From: Pseudomonas quebecensis
Lineage (GTDB): Bacteria > Pseudomonadota > Gammaproteobacteria > Pseudomonadales > Pseudomonadaceae
Assembly (NCBI RefSeq): GCF_026410085.1
Contig: NZ_CP112866.1
Span: 1,054,001-1,118,000, forward strand
Direction of reading: 5' to 3'
DNA: 64,000 nucleotides
Shown: one piece after another, positions 8,470-17,008 of the stretch
Numbering within the stretch: position 1 is the stretch's first letter
Layout: the number at the start of each line of letters is the position of its first letter
The notes under the pieces: model-generated
Told to the model about the DNA's origin: nothing
What the model saw: the letters and a program-made list of their open reading frames with translations, nothing else
The model's database searches: none
Program-made: the position numbers and the translations under genes

Positions 8470-9423
8470 TTACAGCTCTTCGGCCCCCGGCACCTCGCGA
8501 ACGATCAAGTGGTCCAGGTTTTCGATATTCGCGCTGAACACCCCGAACGTCTGTTCGGGGTTTTTCTTGCTGGGCACCTGCTTGAGTTCCGGCGTCACTC
8601 CATAGAAAAAACAATACAACGCCCGCTCGCTGGCGACCGCCGCCTTGATCTGCTCCAGAAATGCCTTGCGCTTGCGGTAGTTGTCGATGAGCTTTTTGCT
8701 CAGGTAGACATTCACCGAATAGGGCTTCTTGTCGAGCCACACCTTCTTTTCGAAATCGATGCGAAAGCTGTTGGTGTAGTCCTTGATCTCTTTGATTTTG
8801 CCCCAGTAGATCAGGCCCTTGTTGTCCTGCAGGTATTCGATCTTTTTGAAAAAGGTCCAGTAGGTCGCGGTGTGCTCGCCGATCTTCAACGGCATGCTCT
8901 TCAGCTTGTCCTTGTCGTCGATATTCGACACGTAGCACTCCACCGGGTGGGCGAATACGCTGGTTTTATCCGGCGTAGCGTCGCTGCCGCTGACGGACGT
9001 ACCGATGCGTGTCGGGGGTGTTTTCGTCGGATCTTGTGGGGGCTGTCCCTCAGTATTCACGGTCGAGGCTTTACGCGGGTAAGTGCGCCGCGTCAGTACG
9101 AATTCCGATGGGAAATTATCCTCGCGGTCGTCCTCGTTTTCGCCGTCCGTACCTTTGTGCGTACTCGCGTAGCGGCAGCCGTCGATGTGCTGGGTGCCGG
9201 TCTTGTTCTTGAAATGCGGCGTGCGCTGGTAGTTGACGTTTTTCGCATTGAAGGTGCTCAGTGTGTTGCTCGCCTTGAAGGCGGCACGGCACGCGTCGTT
9301 GGGGCAGAGGAAGCTGTCGGTGTCGGAGTCGAAATCGGCGGTTTCGTCGAAATTCAGCTCTCGTACATCATAGATCGACAGCTTCTCGTCGAGACTCAGG
9401 CAGTAGGCCGTGTCGAATTTCAT
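8470..9423 (-). CDS. Unknown protein with CoiA-like Cys/His pattern
   Basis: A 317-residue soluble protein I do not recognise with certainty. Near the N-terminus are C40-x4-C45, then TPHFKNKTGTQH and DGC (H70, F71, H79, C83). The pattern of a Cys pair followed by HF, a second His and a Cys resembles the zinc-binding front part of CoiA-like or restriction-like nucleases. Residues 90-160 are acidic and low-complexity. The second half is mixed alpha/beta and rich in Lys and aromatic residues. There is no signal peptide or membrane segment. It is flanked on the same strand by the XRE gene and an MFS gene, with no obvious operon partner. The function is not assigned. Confidence 0.55.
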   Translation of the reverse strand: MKFDTAYCLSLDEKLSIYDVRELNFDETADFDSDTDSFLCPNDACRAAFKASNTLSTFNAKNVNYQRTPHFKNKTGTQHIDGCRYASTHKGTDGENEDDREDNFPSEFVLTRRTYPRKASTVNTEGQPPQDPTKTPPTRIGTSVSGSDATPDKTSVFAHPVECYVSNIDDKDKLKSMPLKIGEHTATYWTFFKKIEYLQDNKGLIYWGKIKEIKDYTNSFRIDFEKKVWLDKKPYSVNVYLSKKLIDNYRKRKAFLEQIKAAVASERALYCFFYGVTPELKQVPSKKNPEQTFGVFSANIENLDHLIVREVPGAEEL

Positions 9424-9477
9424 GGGGCTCGGGTCCGTGAGAAAGTTCGCTATTAATAGCCGTATCCCGAGTAAATA

Positions 9478-10647
9478 TCAGCAAGAACCTGCAACGCGAC
9501 GCCCACTCAGGAAGCACAAGGTACCCCCCAGTGCGGTCAGCGCACCCAGCGCATAGAACATGCTGGTCGGTGCCGCATTGATCAACAGATAGCCACAGAT
9601 CACCGGGCTCATCGCCCCGCCGAAGGCCGCCAGGTTCTGCGCTCCGTAGTAACTGCCGCGCAAGGCGTCGGGGGCGATGGTGTCGATAAACAGGAACTCG
9701 GACGGGTAGATGATCATCTCGCCCAGGGTGAACACGAACATCGCCACGCACCAGCCCAGCAGGCCGTCGGCCAGGCTGAAGCCGATCAGCCCGGCGATGA
9801 ACAGCGCGGTGCCCAGCATGATCCAGTAACGCAATTGTTCGCGCTTGAGAAAGCGGCCGATCTGGTACTGCATCAGGATTACCGTGATGGCGTTGCACGC
9901 CAGCACGGCGGACAGAATCTTCAGCGCCTGCTCGGGCTTGTAGGCCACCAGCAGAAACTGCGACAGATAAAGCGTGTAGCGCCCGTGGACAATGGTGCTC
10001 AACAGGCTGCCGCTGGTGAACAGGATCAGCGTGCGGTCATTGCGCAAGGTACGCAGGGTGCTGAAAAAACTCAGCGGCCTGACGCTGTCGTCGCGCTGGG
10101 TGGGTGCAATGCCGATCATCAGGAACACACTGCCCAAAGCAATTGCACTGGCAATCAGGAACGGCGCCAGTTGCATATGCCCGGCAATCACCACGCCCAC
10201 CATCGGGCCGGTGGCGTAGCCGACGTTGGTCAGGGTGTAGCGCAGGGAAAACACCTTGGCGCGCTCGCCCACCGGCAGGTTCTCGCTGATGATCGCCTTG
10301 GAACCGATCAAAAACAGCGCCGACGCAGCTTCGGTGATCACCAGGGTCAAGGTGGTGAGGTAGAGGTTGCTGGCAAAGGTCAGCAATAGAAACCCGATGG
10401 AGCTGGAGAGCATCGCCAGGATCAACAGCTTGCGCTTTTCCAGACGGTCGATGATGTAGCCGCCGTAGAGGCCCAGCAGGGTGGCGATAAACACCGCAAC
10501 CCCCATCAGCAGGCCGATGTCCTGCTGATTCAAGCCCAGGCGCGTGCTCAACAGCAGCGCCAGCAACGGGCTGGTCATGGCGCGGCTGACCACAATGGTC
10601 ACCGAGCAGATCATCAGGCGGCGGATTACCAGGGAGTAGGTGGCCAC
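9478..10647 (-). CDS. MFS transporter
   Basis: About 389 residues from the GTG at 10647 (protein beginning ATYSLVIRRLM after the start). The longer frame to 10710 begins inside a REP-like inverted repeat and is rejected. About twelve hydrophobic segments are visible. The loop GGYIIDRLEKRKLL after helix 2 is the MFS motif A region. It resembles multidrug or sugar-efflux members of the DHA1 type, but the substrate is unknown. It is an inner-membrane protein. It is followed on the same strand by the unknown Cys/His protein. Confidence 0.8.
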   Translation of the reverse strand: MATYSLVIRRLMICSVTIVVSRAMTSPLLALLLSTRLGLNQQDIGLLMGVAVFIATLLGLYGGYIIDRLEKRKLLILAMLSSSIGFLLLTFASNLYLTTLTLVITEAASALFLIGSKAIISENLPVGERAKVFSLRYTLTNVGYATGPMVGVVIAGHMQLAPFLIASAIALGSVFLMIGIAPTQRDDSVRPLSFFSTLRTLRNDRTLILFTSGSLLSTIVHGRYTLYLSQFLLVAYKPEQALKILSAVLACNAITVILMQYQIGRFLKREQLRYWIMLGTALFIAGLIGFSLADGLLGWCVAMFVFTLGEMIIYPSEFLFIDTIAPDALRGSYYGAQNLAAFGGAMSPVICGYLLINAAPTSMFYALGALTALGGTLCFLSGRRVAGSC

Positions 10648-10692
10648 GGTGGGGGCGAGCGTCCTAGTGAGTACTTGATGACAACACAGGGC

Positions 10693-10728
10693 AAATGTAG
10701 GAGGAGGCAAGCCCCTCCTACATTTTTT
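10693..10728. repeat. REP-like inverted repeat
   Basis: AAATGTAGGAGG and CCTCCTACATTT form a perfect 12-bp inverted repeat around the GCAAGCCC-type loop seen in other pseudomonad REP copies in this window. It lies between the ABC-transporter gene set and the MFS gene, and a T-run on the + side suggests it may also stop transcription. Confidence 0.7.
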
Positions 10729-10736
10729 AGACCGAG

Positions 10737-11558
10737 TTATTGGCCGGCATTAATGGTGATCTTCTCGACCGCCCCTTGCTCCAGGTCCCACTTTTTCAGG
10801 ATCTTGCCGTAGGTGCCATCATCGATCATGCCCTGCAACGTCTCACTGATCGCCGTCACCAGCTCAGTGTTGCTCTTCTCGATGCCCAGCCCGGTGAACT
10901 GCTTGGAAATCGCCTGACCCACCGGCTTGTACTTACCCTTGTCCAACGACATCAGATAAGGAAGGGTCTCGCTGCCCTGCATCGCCGCATCCAGGCGGTT
11001 CTGCTGCAACTGCGCCCGCGCGTCCGCCGAGCCTTCGGTGCCGATCACCACAATGGCCGGCTTACCCGCCGCTTCGCAGTGTTCCTTGCTCCACGCGGTA
11101 ATTTCCGACGGCCAGGTGGTACGGCGGCTGGTGCCGACTTTTTTACCGCACAGGTCAGTCAATTCCTTGATCTCTTCACGCTTGGCCAGGGTGTACAGCT
11201 GTGGGCCGCTGGTGAAGTAATCGATGAACGTCACCGATTTCTGACGCTCGGCGGTGTCGCTCATACCCGACAGCACGATATCCACGCGTTTGGTGGTCAG
11301 GCCGCTGAGCATTTGCTCGAAGCCGGTTTCCTGCCACTTGATCTTCACGCCCAGGCGCTCGGCCAGGGCGTTGCCCAGGTCGAAGTCAAAACCGGTGAGC
11401 TGGTTGGTGGCCGGGTCCTTGAAGTCCATCGGCGGGTAGTTCGGCACGATGGCCGCGCTGATTTCGCCTTTATCCTTGATGGCCGCCGGCAACGCTGCGA
11501 ACACTGCGGAGGAGGCCATCAGGCCGGCGAGCAGGGTGGGGAGGAACATGTTTTTCAT
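10737..11558 (-). CDS. Amino-acid ABC transporter periplasmic binding protein
   Basis: A 273-residue protein with a clear signal peptide (FLPTLLAGLMASSAVFA, cleavage near residue 22). The fold is that of the family-3 solute-binding proteins: YPPMDFKDPATNQLTGFDFD near the start, the ligand-gripping VDIVLSGMSDTAERQKSV region, and a C-terminal GTYGKILKKW. The polar amino acid bound cannot be read from the sequence. It is the last gene of the permease/ATPase/binding-protein unit at 10.7-13.3 kb. Its association with an argininosuccinate lyase paralogue suggests an arginine-like or other nitrogen-rich substrate (inference). Confidence 0.9.
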   Translation of the reverse strand: MKNMFLPTLLAGLMASSAVFAALPAAIKDKGEISAAIVPNYPPMDFKDPATNQLTGFDFDLGNALAERLGVKIKWQETGFEQMLSGLTTKRVDIVLSGMSDTAERQKSVTFIDYFTSGPQLYTLAKREEIKELTDLCGKKVGTSRRTTWPSEITAWSKEHCEAAGKPAIVVIGTEGSADARAQLQQNRLDAAMQGSETLPYLMSLDKGKYKPVGQAISKQFTGLGIEKSNTELVTAISETLQGMIDDGTYGKILKKWDLEQGAVEKITINAGQ

Positions 11559-11583
11559 GGGGGCGTTCTCGTTAGTTTTTTAG

Positions 11584-12348
11584 TTAAGTGCGAACGGCAG
11601 AAATAAAGCTTTGGGTACGCGGGTTTTGTGGGCTTATTAGAATGTCTTCGGGGCTGCCGGCTTCCACAATCTGGCCTGCGTCCATAAACACCATGCGGTT
11701 GGACACTTCACGGGCAAAGCCCAATTCATGGGTGACCACGATCATGGTCATGCCGGTGGTGGCCAAATCGCGCATCACCGACAGCACTTCGCCGACCAGC
11801 TCCGGGTCGAGGGCTGACGTAGGTTCGTCAAACAGCATCAGCTTGGGGCGCATTGCCAACGCGCGGGCAATCGCCACACGCTGTTGCTGGCCGCCGGACA
11901 ATTCCACCGGATAGGCATTGCGCTTGTCCGCCAGGCCGACGCGGGCCAGCAATTCCAAGGCATCCTCGGTGGCTTCCTTGGGCGAGCGCTTGAGCACCTG
12001 GCACGGGCCTTCGATGATGTTCTGCAACACCGTCATGTGCGGGAACAGGTTGAAGCGCTGGAACACCATGCCAGTGGCCAGGCGCTGGCGGGCGATCTGC
12101 ACTTCGTTCATCTCATGCAGCTTGTTGCCGACGACCCGATAACCCACCAGTTCGCCGTCGACCCACAGGCCGCCCTTGTCGATTTTTTCCAGCTGGTTGA
12201 CGCAGCGCAGCAGCGTGCTTTTACCCGAGCCGGACGGGCCGATGATGCACATGACTTCGCCTTGCTCGACCTCGATATTGATGTCGCGCAGCGCGTGAAA
12301 TTGGTCGTAGTACTTGTTCAGGTTGACGGCCTTGACGATGCTTCTCAT
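11584..12348 (-). CDS. Amino-acid ABC transporter ATP-binding protein
   Basis: A 254-residue protein with Walker [11 protein letters not shown]-loop [14 protein letters not shown], signature [16 protein letters not shown], Walker [13 protein letters not shown] and the switch His in VVTHELGFA. It is of the HisP/GlnQ type that energises polar amino-acid import. GAGGAG stands in front of its ATG. It lies 24 bp downstream of the permease gene and 25 bp upstream of the binding-protein gene, so the three are one operon. Confidence 0.93.
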   Translation of the reverse strand: MRSIVKAVNLNKYYDQFHALRDINIEVEQGEVMCIIGPSGSGKSTLLRCVNQLEKIDKGGLWVDGELVGYRVVGNKLHEMNEVQIARQRLATGMVFQRFNLFPHMTVLQNIIEGPCQVLKRSPKEATEDALELLARVGLADKRNAYPVELSGGQQQRVAIARALAMRPKLMLFDEPTSALDPELVGEVLSVMRDLATTGMTMIVVTHELGFAREVSNRMVFMDAGQIVEAGSPEDILISPQNPRTQSFISAVRT

Positions 12349-12372
12349 GGGGCAAATCTCCTCAACCCAGGC

Positions 12373-13251
12373 TTACGAGCGCTTGCCGGCGCCGCGGGCA
12401 AAACGACGCTCCAGGCGGCTTTGGCCAAATGAAAGAACGGTCACCACCGCCAGGTACCAGATACCGGCCACCATCAGCAGCTCCATCACCCGGGCGTTGG
12501 CGTAGTAGATGTTCTGCGCGTTGTGCAGCAGCTCCGAGTACTGAATCACGCTGGCCAAGCTGGTCATTTTCACCATGCTGATGAACTCGTTGCCTACTGG
12601 CGGAATGATCACGCGCATGGCCTGCGGCAGAATGATCCTACGCAGCGCCTGCAGGCTCGGCATGCCGATGGACTTGGCGGCTTCGTACTGGCCGGTGTCC
12701 ACCGACAGCAAGCCGGCGCGCACCACCTCGGCGGTGTAGGCGCCCTGGTTGATGCTCAGGCCGAGCAGGGCGGCCACGAAGGGTGTCATCAGGTCGACGG
12801 TGTCGATGCTGAACAGGCCGGGAATCGCGATCACCGGGAAGATCAACGCCAGGTTGAACCACAGCAGCAACTGCAGAATCAGCGGCGTGCCGCGAAACAG
12901 CCAGGTGTAGGTGATGGCCACGTAACGCAGGATCGGGTTGGCCGACATGCGCATGATCGCCGTGATCACCCCGATCACCACGCCCAGCGCCATCGCCAGG
13001 ATCGACATGATGATGGTATTGGCCAAGCCCCACAGGATCGCTTCAGACGTCAGAAACTGGCCGATGTAGGACCATTCGATCTGGCCGTTGGCGAACGCGC
13101 GCAACAACGCGGCCATTACGATCACGATCAACGTGGCAAAAAACATGCGCCCGTAATAACGCCGCGGCACGTGCTCGTACTGCGTGATATCGAACTGGTT
13201 TTCGGACAGCTTGCGCTCTATTTCCAAGCGCTCGGCCGGAGTTTGGTTCAT
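12373..13251 (-). CDS. Amino-acid ABC transporter permease
   Basis: The start is the ATG at 13251 (MNQTPAER), with TTTGGAG just upstream; the longer frame runs into the repeat element. About 292 residues with a polar N-terminus, a first helix near residues 37-57 (RMFFATLIVIVMAALL), four or five more helices, and the permease EAA loop EAAKSIGMPSLQALRRIILPQA. It is of the HisM/GlnP family. One permease gene means the channel is probably a homodimer. Confidence 0.92.
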   Translation of the reverse strand: MNQTPAERLEIERKLSENQFDITQYEHVPRRYYGRMFFATLIVIVMAALLRAFANGQIEWSYIGQFLTSEAILWGLANTIIMSILAMALGVVIGVITAIMRMSANPILRYVAITYTWLFRGTPLILQLLLWFNLALIFPVIAIPGLFSIDTVDLMTPFVAALLGLSINQGAYTAEVVRAGLLSVDTGQYEAAKSIGMPSLQALRRIILPQAMRVIIPPVGNEFISMVKMTSLASVIQYSELLHNAQNIYYANARVMELLMVAGIWYLAVVTVLSFGQSRLERRFARGAGKRS

Positions 13252-13280
13252 GGTGATTCTCCAAAAAATACGTGTTGCCT

Positions 13281-13388
13281 GATCGTTCCCACGCTCTGCG
13301 TGGGAATGCATCCCGTGACGCTCTGCGTCACTCTTGCGCACGGCTCGGTGGGAGGCGGAGCATGTCCACGCGGAGCGCAGGAACGATC
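13281..13388. repeat. Dispersed pseudomonad repeat bounded by GATCGTTCC inverted ends
   Basis: A 108-bp element begins with GATCGTTCC and ends with the exact inverse GGAACGATC. Inside are nested short palindromes built on CCCACGC-TCTGCG-TGGGA and GACGCTCTGCGTC. A half-length, inverted relative occurs at 23069-23121. Such CACGCTCTGCGTGGGAA elements are common between genes in fluorescent pseudomonads. It ends 2 bp from the argH-like stop codon. Confidence 0.75.
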
Positions 13389-13389
13389 T

Positions 13390-14817
13390 TCAAATTCTGA
13401 AACCGGTATAGGTGTCGGCCCATTGCTGCTGAGCCGCCAGTGCAATCTTCAACCGCCCAATCTGCTCCCTAACCCGCTCCGGCGCCGTCCCACCCCAGCC
13501 ACTGCGCGCCGCAATCGCCGCTTCCAATGTCAGGCAGTCCCGCACCTCGGGCGTCAACCTTGCATCCACCTCCGCCAACATCGCCGGCGAGGCTTCCCAC
13601 AACTCGATCTCATGCTTCTCACAGGCCTGCACCAAAGCGCCGGTAATCTCGTGGGCCTCCTTGAACGGCACGCCACGGGTAGCCAGCCAATCCGCCACCT
13701 CAGTCGCCAAGGTAAAGCCCATCGGGGCCTGGCGCCGCAACTCCTCCACCTGGACTTTCATGGTCGCGACCATCCCGGCCATGGCCGGCAGCACCAGCAG
13801 CAAGGTGTCCACGCTGTCCAATACACTGTGCTTGTCTTCACTCAAATCGCGGTTGTAGGAGAGTGGCAACGACTTGAGCGTGGACATCAACCCGGTCAGG
13901 TTGCCGATCAAACGTCCGGCTTTGCCCCGTGCCAATTCGGCAATGTCCGGGTTCTTTTTCTGCGGCATGATCGAGCTGCCGGTGGCGTAGGCATCGTCCA
14001 ACACGACCCAACGAAACTGGCGCGACGACCACAGGCAAAACTCCTCCGACAGCCGCGAAATATTCACCCCGAGCATGCCTGCCACAAACAGGAACTCCGC
14101 CACATGGTCACGGCTGGCGACAGCGTCGATGGAGTTTTCGCACGGCCCGGTGTAGCCCATTTCCTTAGCCGAATGCTCCGGCTGCCGCGCAATCGCCGAG
14201 CCCGCCATCGCGGCGGCGCCCAATGGCGACAACGCCGTACGTGCATCCCAATCCACCAGGCGCTGTACATCGCGCAACATCGACTGTGCGTGAGCCAGCA
14301 AGTGATGGGCGAACACGATGGGTTGCGCCTGCTGCAAATGGGTAAAACCGGGGCAGATGCTCTCGACATGTTGCTCGGCCTGCGCCACCAACGCCTGCTG
14401 CAAACCCAGCACCTCGGTGGTGATGGTGCGCGCATGGTCGCGCAGGAACAGGCGCAAATCGTTGGCGGTTTGATCATTGCGCGAACGCCCGGCGCGCAAC
14501 TTGCCGCCCAGGGCGCCCAGGCGTTCGGTCAATACGCGTTCGATAAAGGTGTGCACGTCCTCGTCATCCTGGGTCGGATGCAGGCGGCCGGCGGCGAAGT
14601 CATCGCCGATACGGTCCAGGGCCTCGAGGGTACGCAAGGTCTCCGACTCGTCCAGTAAACCGGCGCGCTGCAACTCACGGGCATGGGCACGGGAGCCGGC
14701 CAGGTCGTAGGGCGTCAGGCGGAAATAGCGCTCAGGGCAGCGCGACAACGCGGCCAACGCAGCAGACGGGCCGGTCTTGAAACGCGCGCCCCAAAGGCGA
14801 TCGGTGGGCTGAGACAT
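13390..14817 (-). CDS. Argininosuccinate lyase paralogue (second copy type)
   Basis: A 475-residue protein of the fumarase/aspartase superfamily, argininosuccinate lyase branch. The signature GSSIMPQKKNPDIAELARGK is intact, as are AGRSRNDQTANDLRLFL and GFTHLQQAQPI. Fluorescent pseudomonads have a housekeeping argH elsewhere; this copy is linked to an amino-acid importer and a LysR gene, so it probably acts on an imported argininosuccinate-like or related compound (inference). It diverges from the LysR gene at 15011. GAGGAA precedes the ATG. Confidence 0.85.
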   Translation of the reverse strand: MSQPTDRLWGARFKTGPSAALAALSRCPERYFRLTPYDLAGSRAHARELQRAGLLDESETLRTLEALDRIGDDFAAGRLHPTQDDEDVHTFIERVLTERLGALGGKLRAGRSRNDQTANDLRLFLRDHARTITTEVLGLQQALVAQAEQHVESICPGFTHLQQAQPIVFAHHLLAHAQSMLRDVQRLVDWDARTALSPLGAAAMAGSAIARQPEHSAKEMGYTGPCENSIDAVASRDHVAEFLFVAGMLGVNISRLSEEFCLWSSRQFRWVVLDDAYATGSSIMPQKKNPDIAELARGKAGRLIGNLTGLMSTLKSLPLSYNRDLSEDKHSVLDSVDTLLLVLPAMAGMVATMKVQVEELRRQAPMGFTLATEVADWLATRGVPFKEAHEITGALVQACEKHEIELWEASPAMLAEVDARLTPEVRDCLTLEAAIAARSGWGGTAPERVREQIGRLKIALAAQQQWADTYTGFRI

Positions 14818-15010
14818 AGATGTTCCTCACGCTTGTTTTTAGAAGAGTCGGAGGCAGTAACAATCAAATTTCAATCGGGTTGAATCGACGTCTGACGCGC
14901 CGTATTCAAGGTTGCCAAGGGCGGATGTTTATGTTCATTATCGCCGCCTGGCTATGTTCAAGGATTGGGTTGAAGCCTGTTGAATATGGCACTAGAGGTC
15001 AACGCGTATT

Positions 15011-15970
15011 ATGGAAACTCCACTTTCCACTTCTGGAAACCTGCCGCCCAAACCCGGCGCACGACCGCCCCTGCAACTCAGTGGTTTGGACTTCAAACTG
15101 CTGCGGGTATTTATGGCCGTGGTCGAGGCCGGCGGCTTCAGTGCTGCGCAAAACGAGCTGAATGTGGGCCTGGCGGCCATCAGCAAACAGATCTCCGATC
15201 TGGAAATTCGTATCGGCATGCGCCTGTGTACGCGCGGCCGGGAAGGCTTCGGGCTGACCGAAGAAGGCAAGTTGGTGTATCAAGCGTCCATCGAGTTATT
15301 TACCTCGGTGGACAGTTTCAGAGACAAGCTTAGTTCGGCGCAAAATGAACTCATTGGCGACCTTAGTGTGGGCGTTATTGATAACACTGTGTCCGACGTT
15401 AATTCCCCGCTGATTACCGCACTGGGCAACTTACATAGCCAATCGCCAAAAGTTAGATTACGCCTGCACGCCTCGCAACTGGATGAAGTTGAACGCGGCG
15501 TGGTGGAAGGGCGCTTGATTGTCGGCATCGTCCCCGTCTACCAGCGCCGCGAAGAATTTGACTACTTCCCGCTCTACGAAGAAAAGGCCCACGCCTACTG
15601 CGCCGTAGGGCACCCGCTCTTCACCGCGAACGACATAACGCCCGAGGTGCTGCGCCAATACGAAGTGGTCAACCATCGGTATGCGATCCATCGCGACAAG
15701 ACTAATTTCGTCAACTACGACAGCCAATCCGCCTCAGCCTCCCAGGTTGAAGCGGTCGCCATCCTGGTGCTGACCGGCCGCTTCATCGGTTTCCTGCCCG
15801 AACACTACGCCGCACCGCTGGTAAGGGAAGGACGCCTGCGCGCACTGTGCCCGGAGCACGTTCACCTGAGCACCGCCTTCAACCTGATCCTGCGCCACAA
15901 CGCGCCGAGAAGTCCGCTGGTAAAAGCTTTTGCCACCGCCCTGGGCGTAAACCTCAAAGCCACCACATAA
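15011..15970 (+). CDS. LysR-type transcriptional regulator
   Basis: A 319-residue protein. A polar leader of about 25 residues precedes the winged HTH (LLRVFMAVVEAGGFSAAQ, then ISKQISDLEIRIGMRLCTR) and a full substrate-binding domain. It lies divergent from the argH paralogue with a 193-bp gap, the usual layout for a regulator of the adjacent operon. The inducer is unknown; an intermediate of the imported amino acid is a reasonable guess. Confidence 0.9.
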   Translation: METPLSTSGNLPPKPGARPPLQLSGLDFKLLRVFMAVVEAGGFSAAQNELNVGLAAISKQISDLEIRIGMRLCTRGREGFGLTEEGKLVYQASIELFTSVDSFRDKLSSAQNELIGDLSVGVIDNTVSDVNSPLITALGNLHSQSPKVRLRLHASQLDEVERGVVEGRLIVGIVPVYQRREEFDYFPLYEEKAHAYCAVGHPLFTANDITPEVLRQYEVVNHRYAIHRDKTNFVNYDSQSASASQVEAVAILVLTGRFIGFLPEHYAAPLVREGRLRALCPEHVHLSTAFNLILRHNAPRSPLVKAFATALGVNLKATT

Positions 15971-16344
15971 ACCACTCGCCGAACACAGATCAACGGGCTG
16001 GAAAAGGTCAAATGTGGGAGGTGTCGAGCTTTAGCGAGGCTGCGATGGGATCGATTCGGTTTCCCTGTCGAACTTCTCCACTCGCATCGCCTTTTCCTCC
16101 AGGCCGTTATCGTTTTCGACGCGAACGGTGGATTTGTTATCAAATTCAGGGGCGCGTTGGCGTTTTATGGCTGCAGGAAGTAGCTGGCGGCTATGAGCAA
16201 GAGCGGTTCGAACGCTTGATCCTAGCTCCCCATGCCTATGGGCTAAGGATGGGCGTCCGTCGGATGACTGCTATAGAGCTTTGCAATAGAGCATCCACGA
16301 ACTATCATTCTTCCCAGTCTTCCCTACCCAAAGAGGTGTTCTCT
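15971..16344. other. Gene-free stretch upstream of vapBC
   Basis: This stretch of 374 bp holds no convincing gene. It starts with a degenerate REP-like segment (AATGTGGGAGG at 16010-16020). The rest is unremarkable apart from the vapBC promoter candidate at its end. The long frame that covers it is only an upstream extension of vapB without a start signal. Confidence 0.5.
16281..16308 (+). promoter_or_regulatory. Candidate sigma-70 promoter of vapBC
   Basis: TTGCAA, a 16-bp spacer and TATCAT end 36 bp before the vapB start codon. No strong dyad for a VapBC operator is evident. Confidence 0.4.
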
Positions 16345-16584
16345 ATGTCTTCTGGAACGATCTTCACTAACAATCGAACGCAAAATATTCGTATCCCTGC
16401 TGACATGCGCTTTCCTGCGGGGGTGAAAACTGTCGAGGTCCGCGCTGTGGGACGCGAGCTGATCATTTCGCCGGTTGAAAACACTTGGGACAGCTTTTTC
16501 CTTGCAGGCCAATCGGTATCTGATGATTTTATGGAAGAGCGCGCCGATCAAACCCAGCAAGAGCGAGAGTCTTTTGATGATTAA
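16345..16584 (+). CDS. vapB: VapB-type antitoxin (SpoVT/AbrB fold)
   Basis: A 79-residue protein from the ATG at 16345. The first 50 residues (NRTQNIRIPADMRFPAGVKTVEV, read in parts) form an AbrB/MazE-type swapped-hairpin DNA-binding domain. The acidic tail WDSFF...DDFMEERADQ is typical of the toxin-binding end. It overlaps the toxin gene by 8 bp, so the two are translated together. VapB proteins usually bind their own promoter with VapC. Confidence 0.85.
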   Translation: MSSGTIFTNNRTQNIRIPADMRFPAGVKTVEVRAVGRELIISPVENTWDSFFLAGQSVSDDFMEERADQTQQERESFDD

Positions 16585-16981
16585 GTACATGCTTGACACC
16601 AACATCGTGATCTACATCATCAAGCGTCGGCCCATCGAAATACTGGAAAAATTCAACGCGAACGTAGGGCGTATGGTGATTTCTTCAATTACCCTCGCAG
16701 AGCTGATGCATGGAGCAGAAAAGAGTCAGCTCGTTGAGAAAAATACGCGAGCCGTGGAAGACTTTTCTTCCCGCCTCGACGTCCTTAACTACGATGACAA
16801 GGCCGCCTTTCACTACGGCTCGATTCGTTCGGATCTGGAGAAAAAGCGCACGCCTATCGGTGTAAATGATCTCCATATCGCCGGGCACGCTAGAAGCGCA
16901 GGCTTGGTCTTGGTGACTAACAATGAATGTGAGTTCAAGCGCGTGAATGGCTTGATTGTGGAGAACTGGGTAGCGGCTTAA
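16577..16981 (+). CDS. vapC: VapC toxin, PIN-domain ribonuclease
   Basis: A 134-residue PIN protein from the ATG at 16577 inside the end of vapB; the longer frame would run through most of vapB. The acidic active-site residues are in MLDTNIV (D7), LAELMHG, VNDLHIAGHA and the VTNNECEF motif. VapC toxins cut tRNA or rRNA when released from VapB. All catalytic positions appear intact, so the module is probably functional. It is a typical accessory insertion among core genes. Confidence 0.9.
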   Translation: MIKYMLDTNIVIYIIKRRPIEILEKFNANVGRMVISSITLAELMHGAEKSQLVEKNTRAVEDFSSRLDVLNYDDKAAFHYGSIRSDLEKKRTPIGVNDLHIAGHARSAGLVLVTNNECEFKRVNGLIVENWVAA

Positions 16982-17008
16982 AGCGTTCCCTGAAAACCAC
17001 CACCCGAA

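Noticed and set aside
10693..10728. Terminator for the minus-strand ABC operon
   Set aside because: The stem is perfect, but the T-run is on the + side and only three T follow on the minus strand, so it is listed as a repeat.
12523..14658. 711-codon open frame on the + strand
   Set aside because: It is antisense to the ABC permease and argH-like genes, has shadow composition (His, Gln and Arg-rich) and no ribosome site.
15847..16344. Long upstream extension of vapB
   Set aside because: It overlaps the LysR gene and the vapBC promoter candidate. The short start at 16345 gives the normal antitoxin length.
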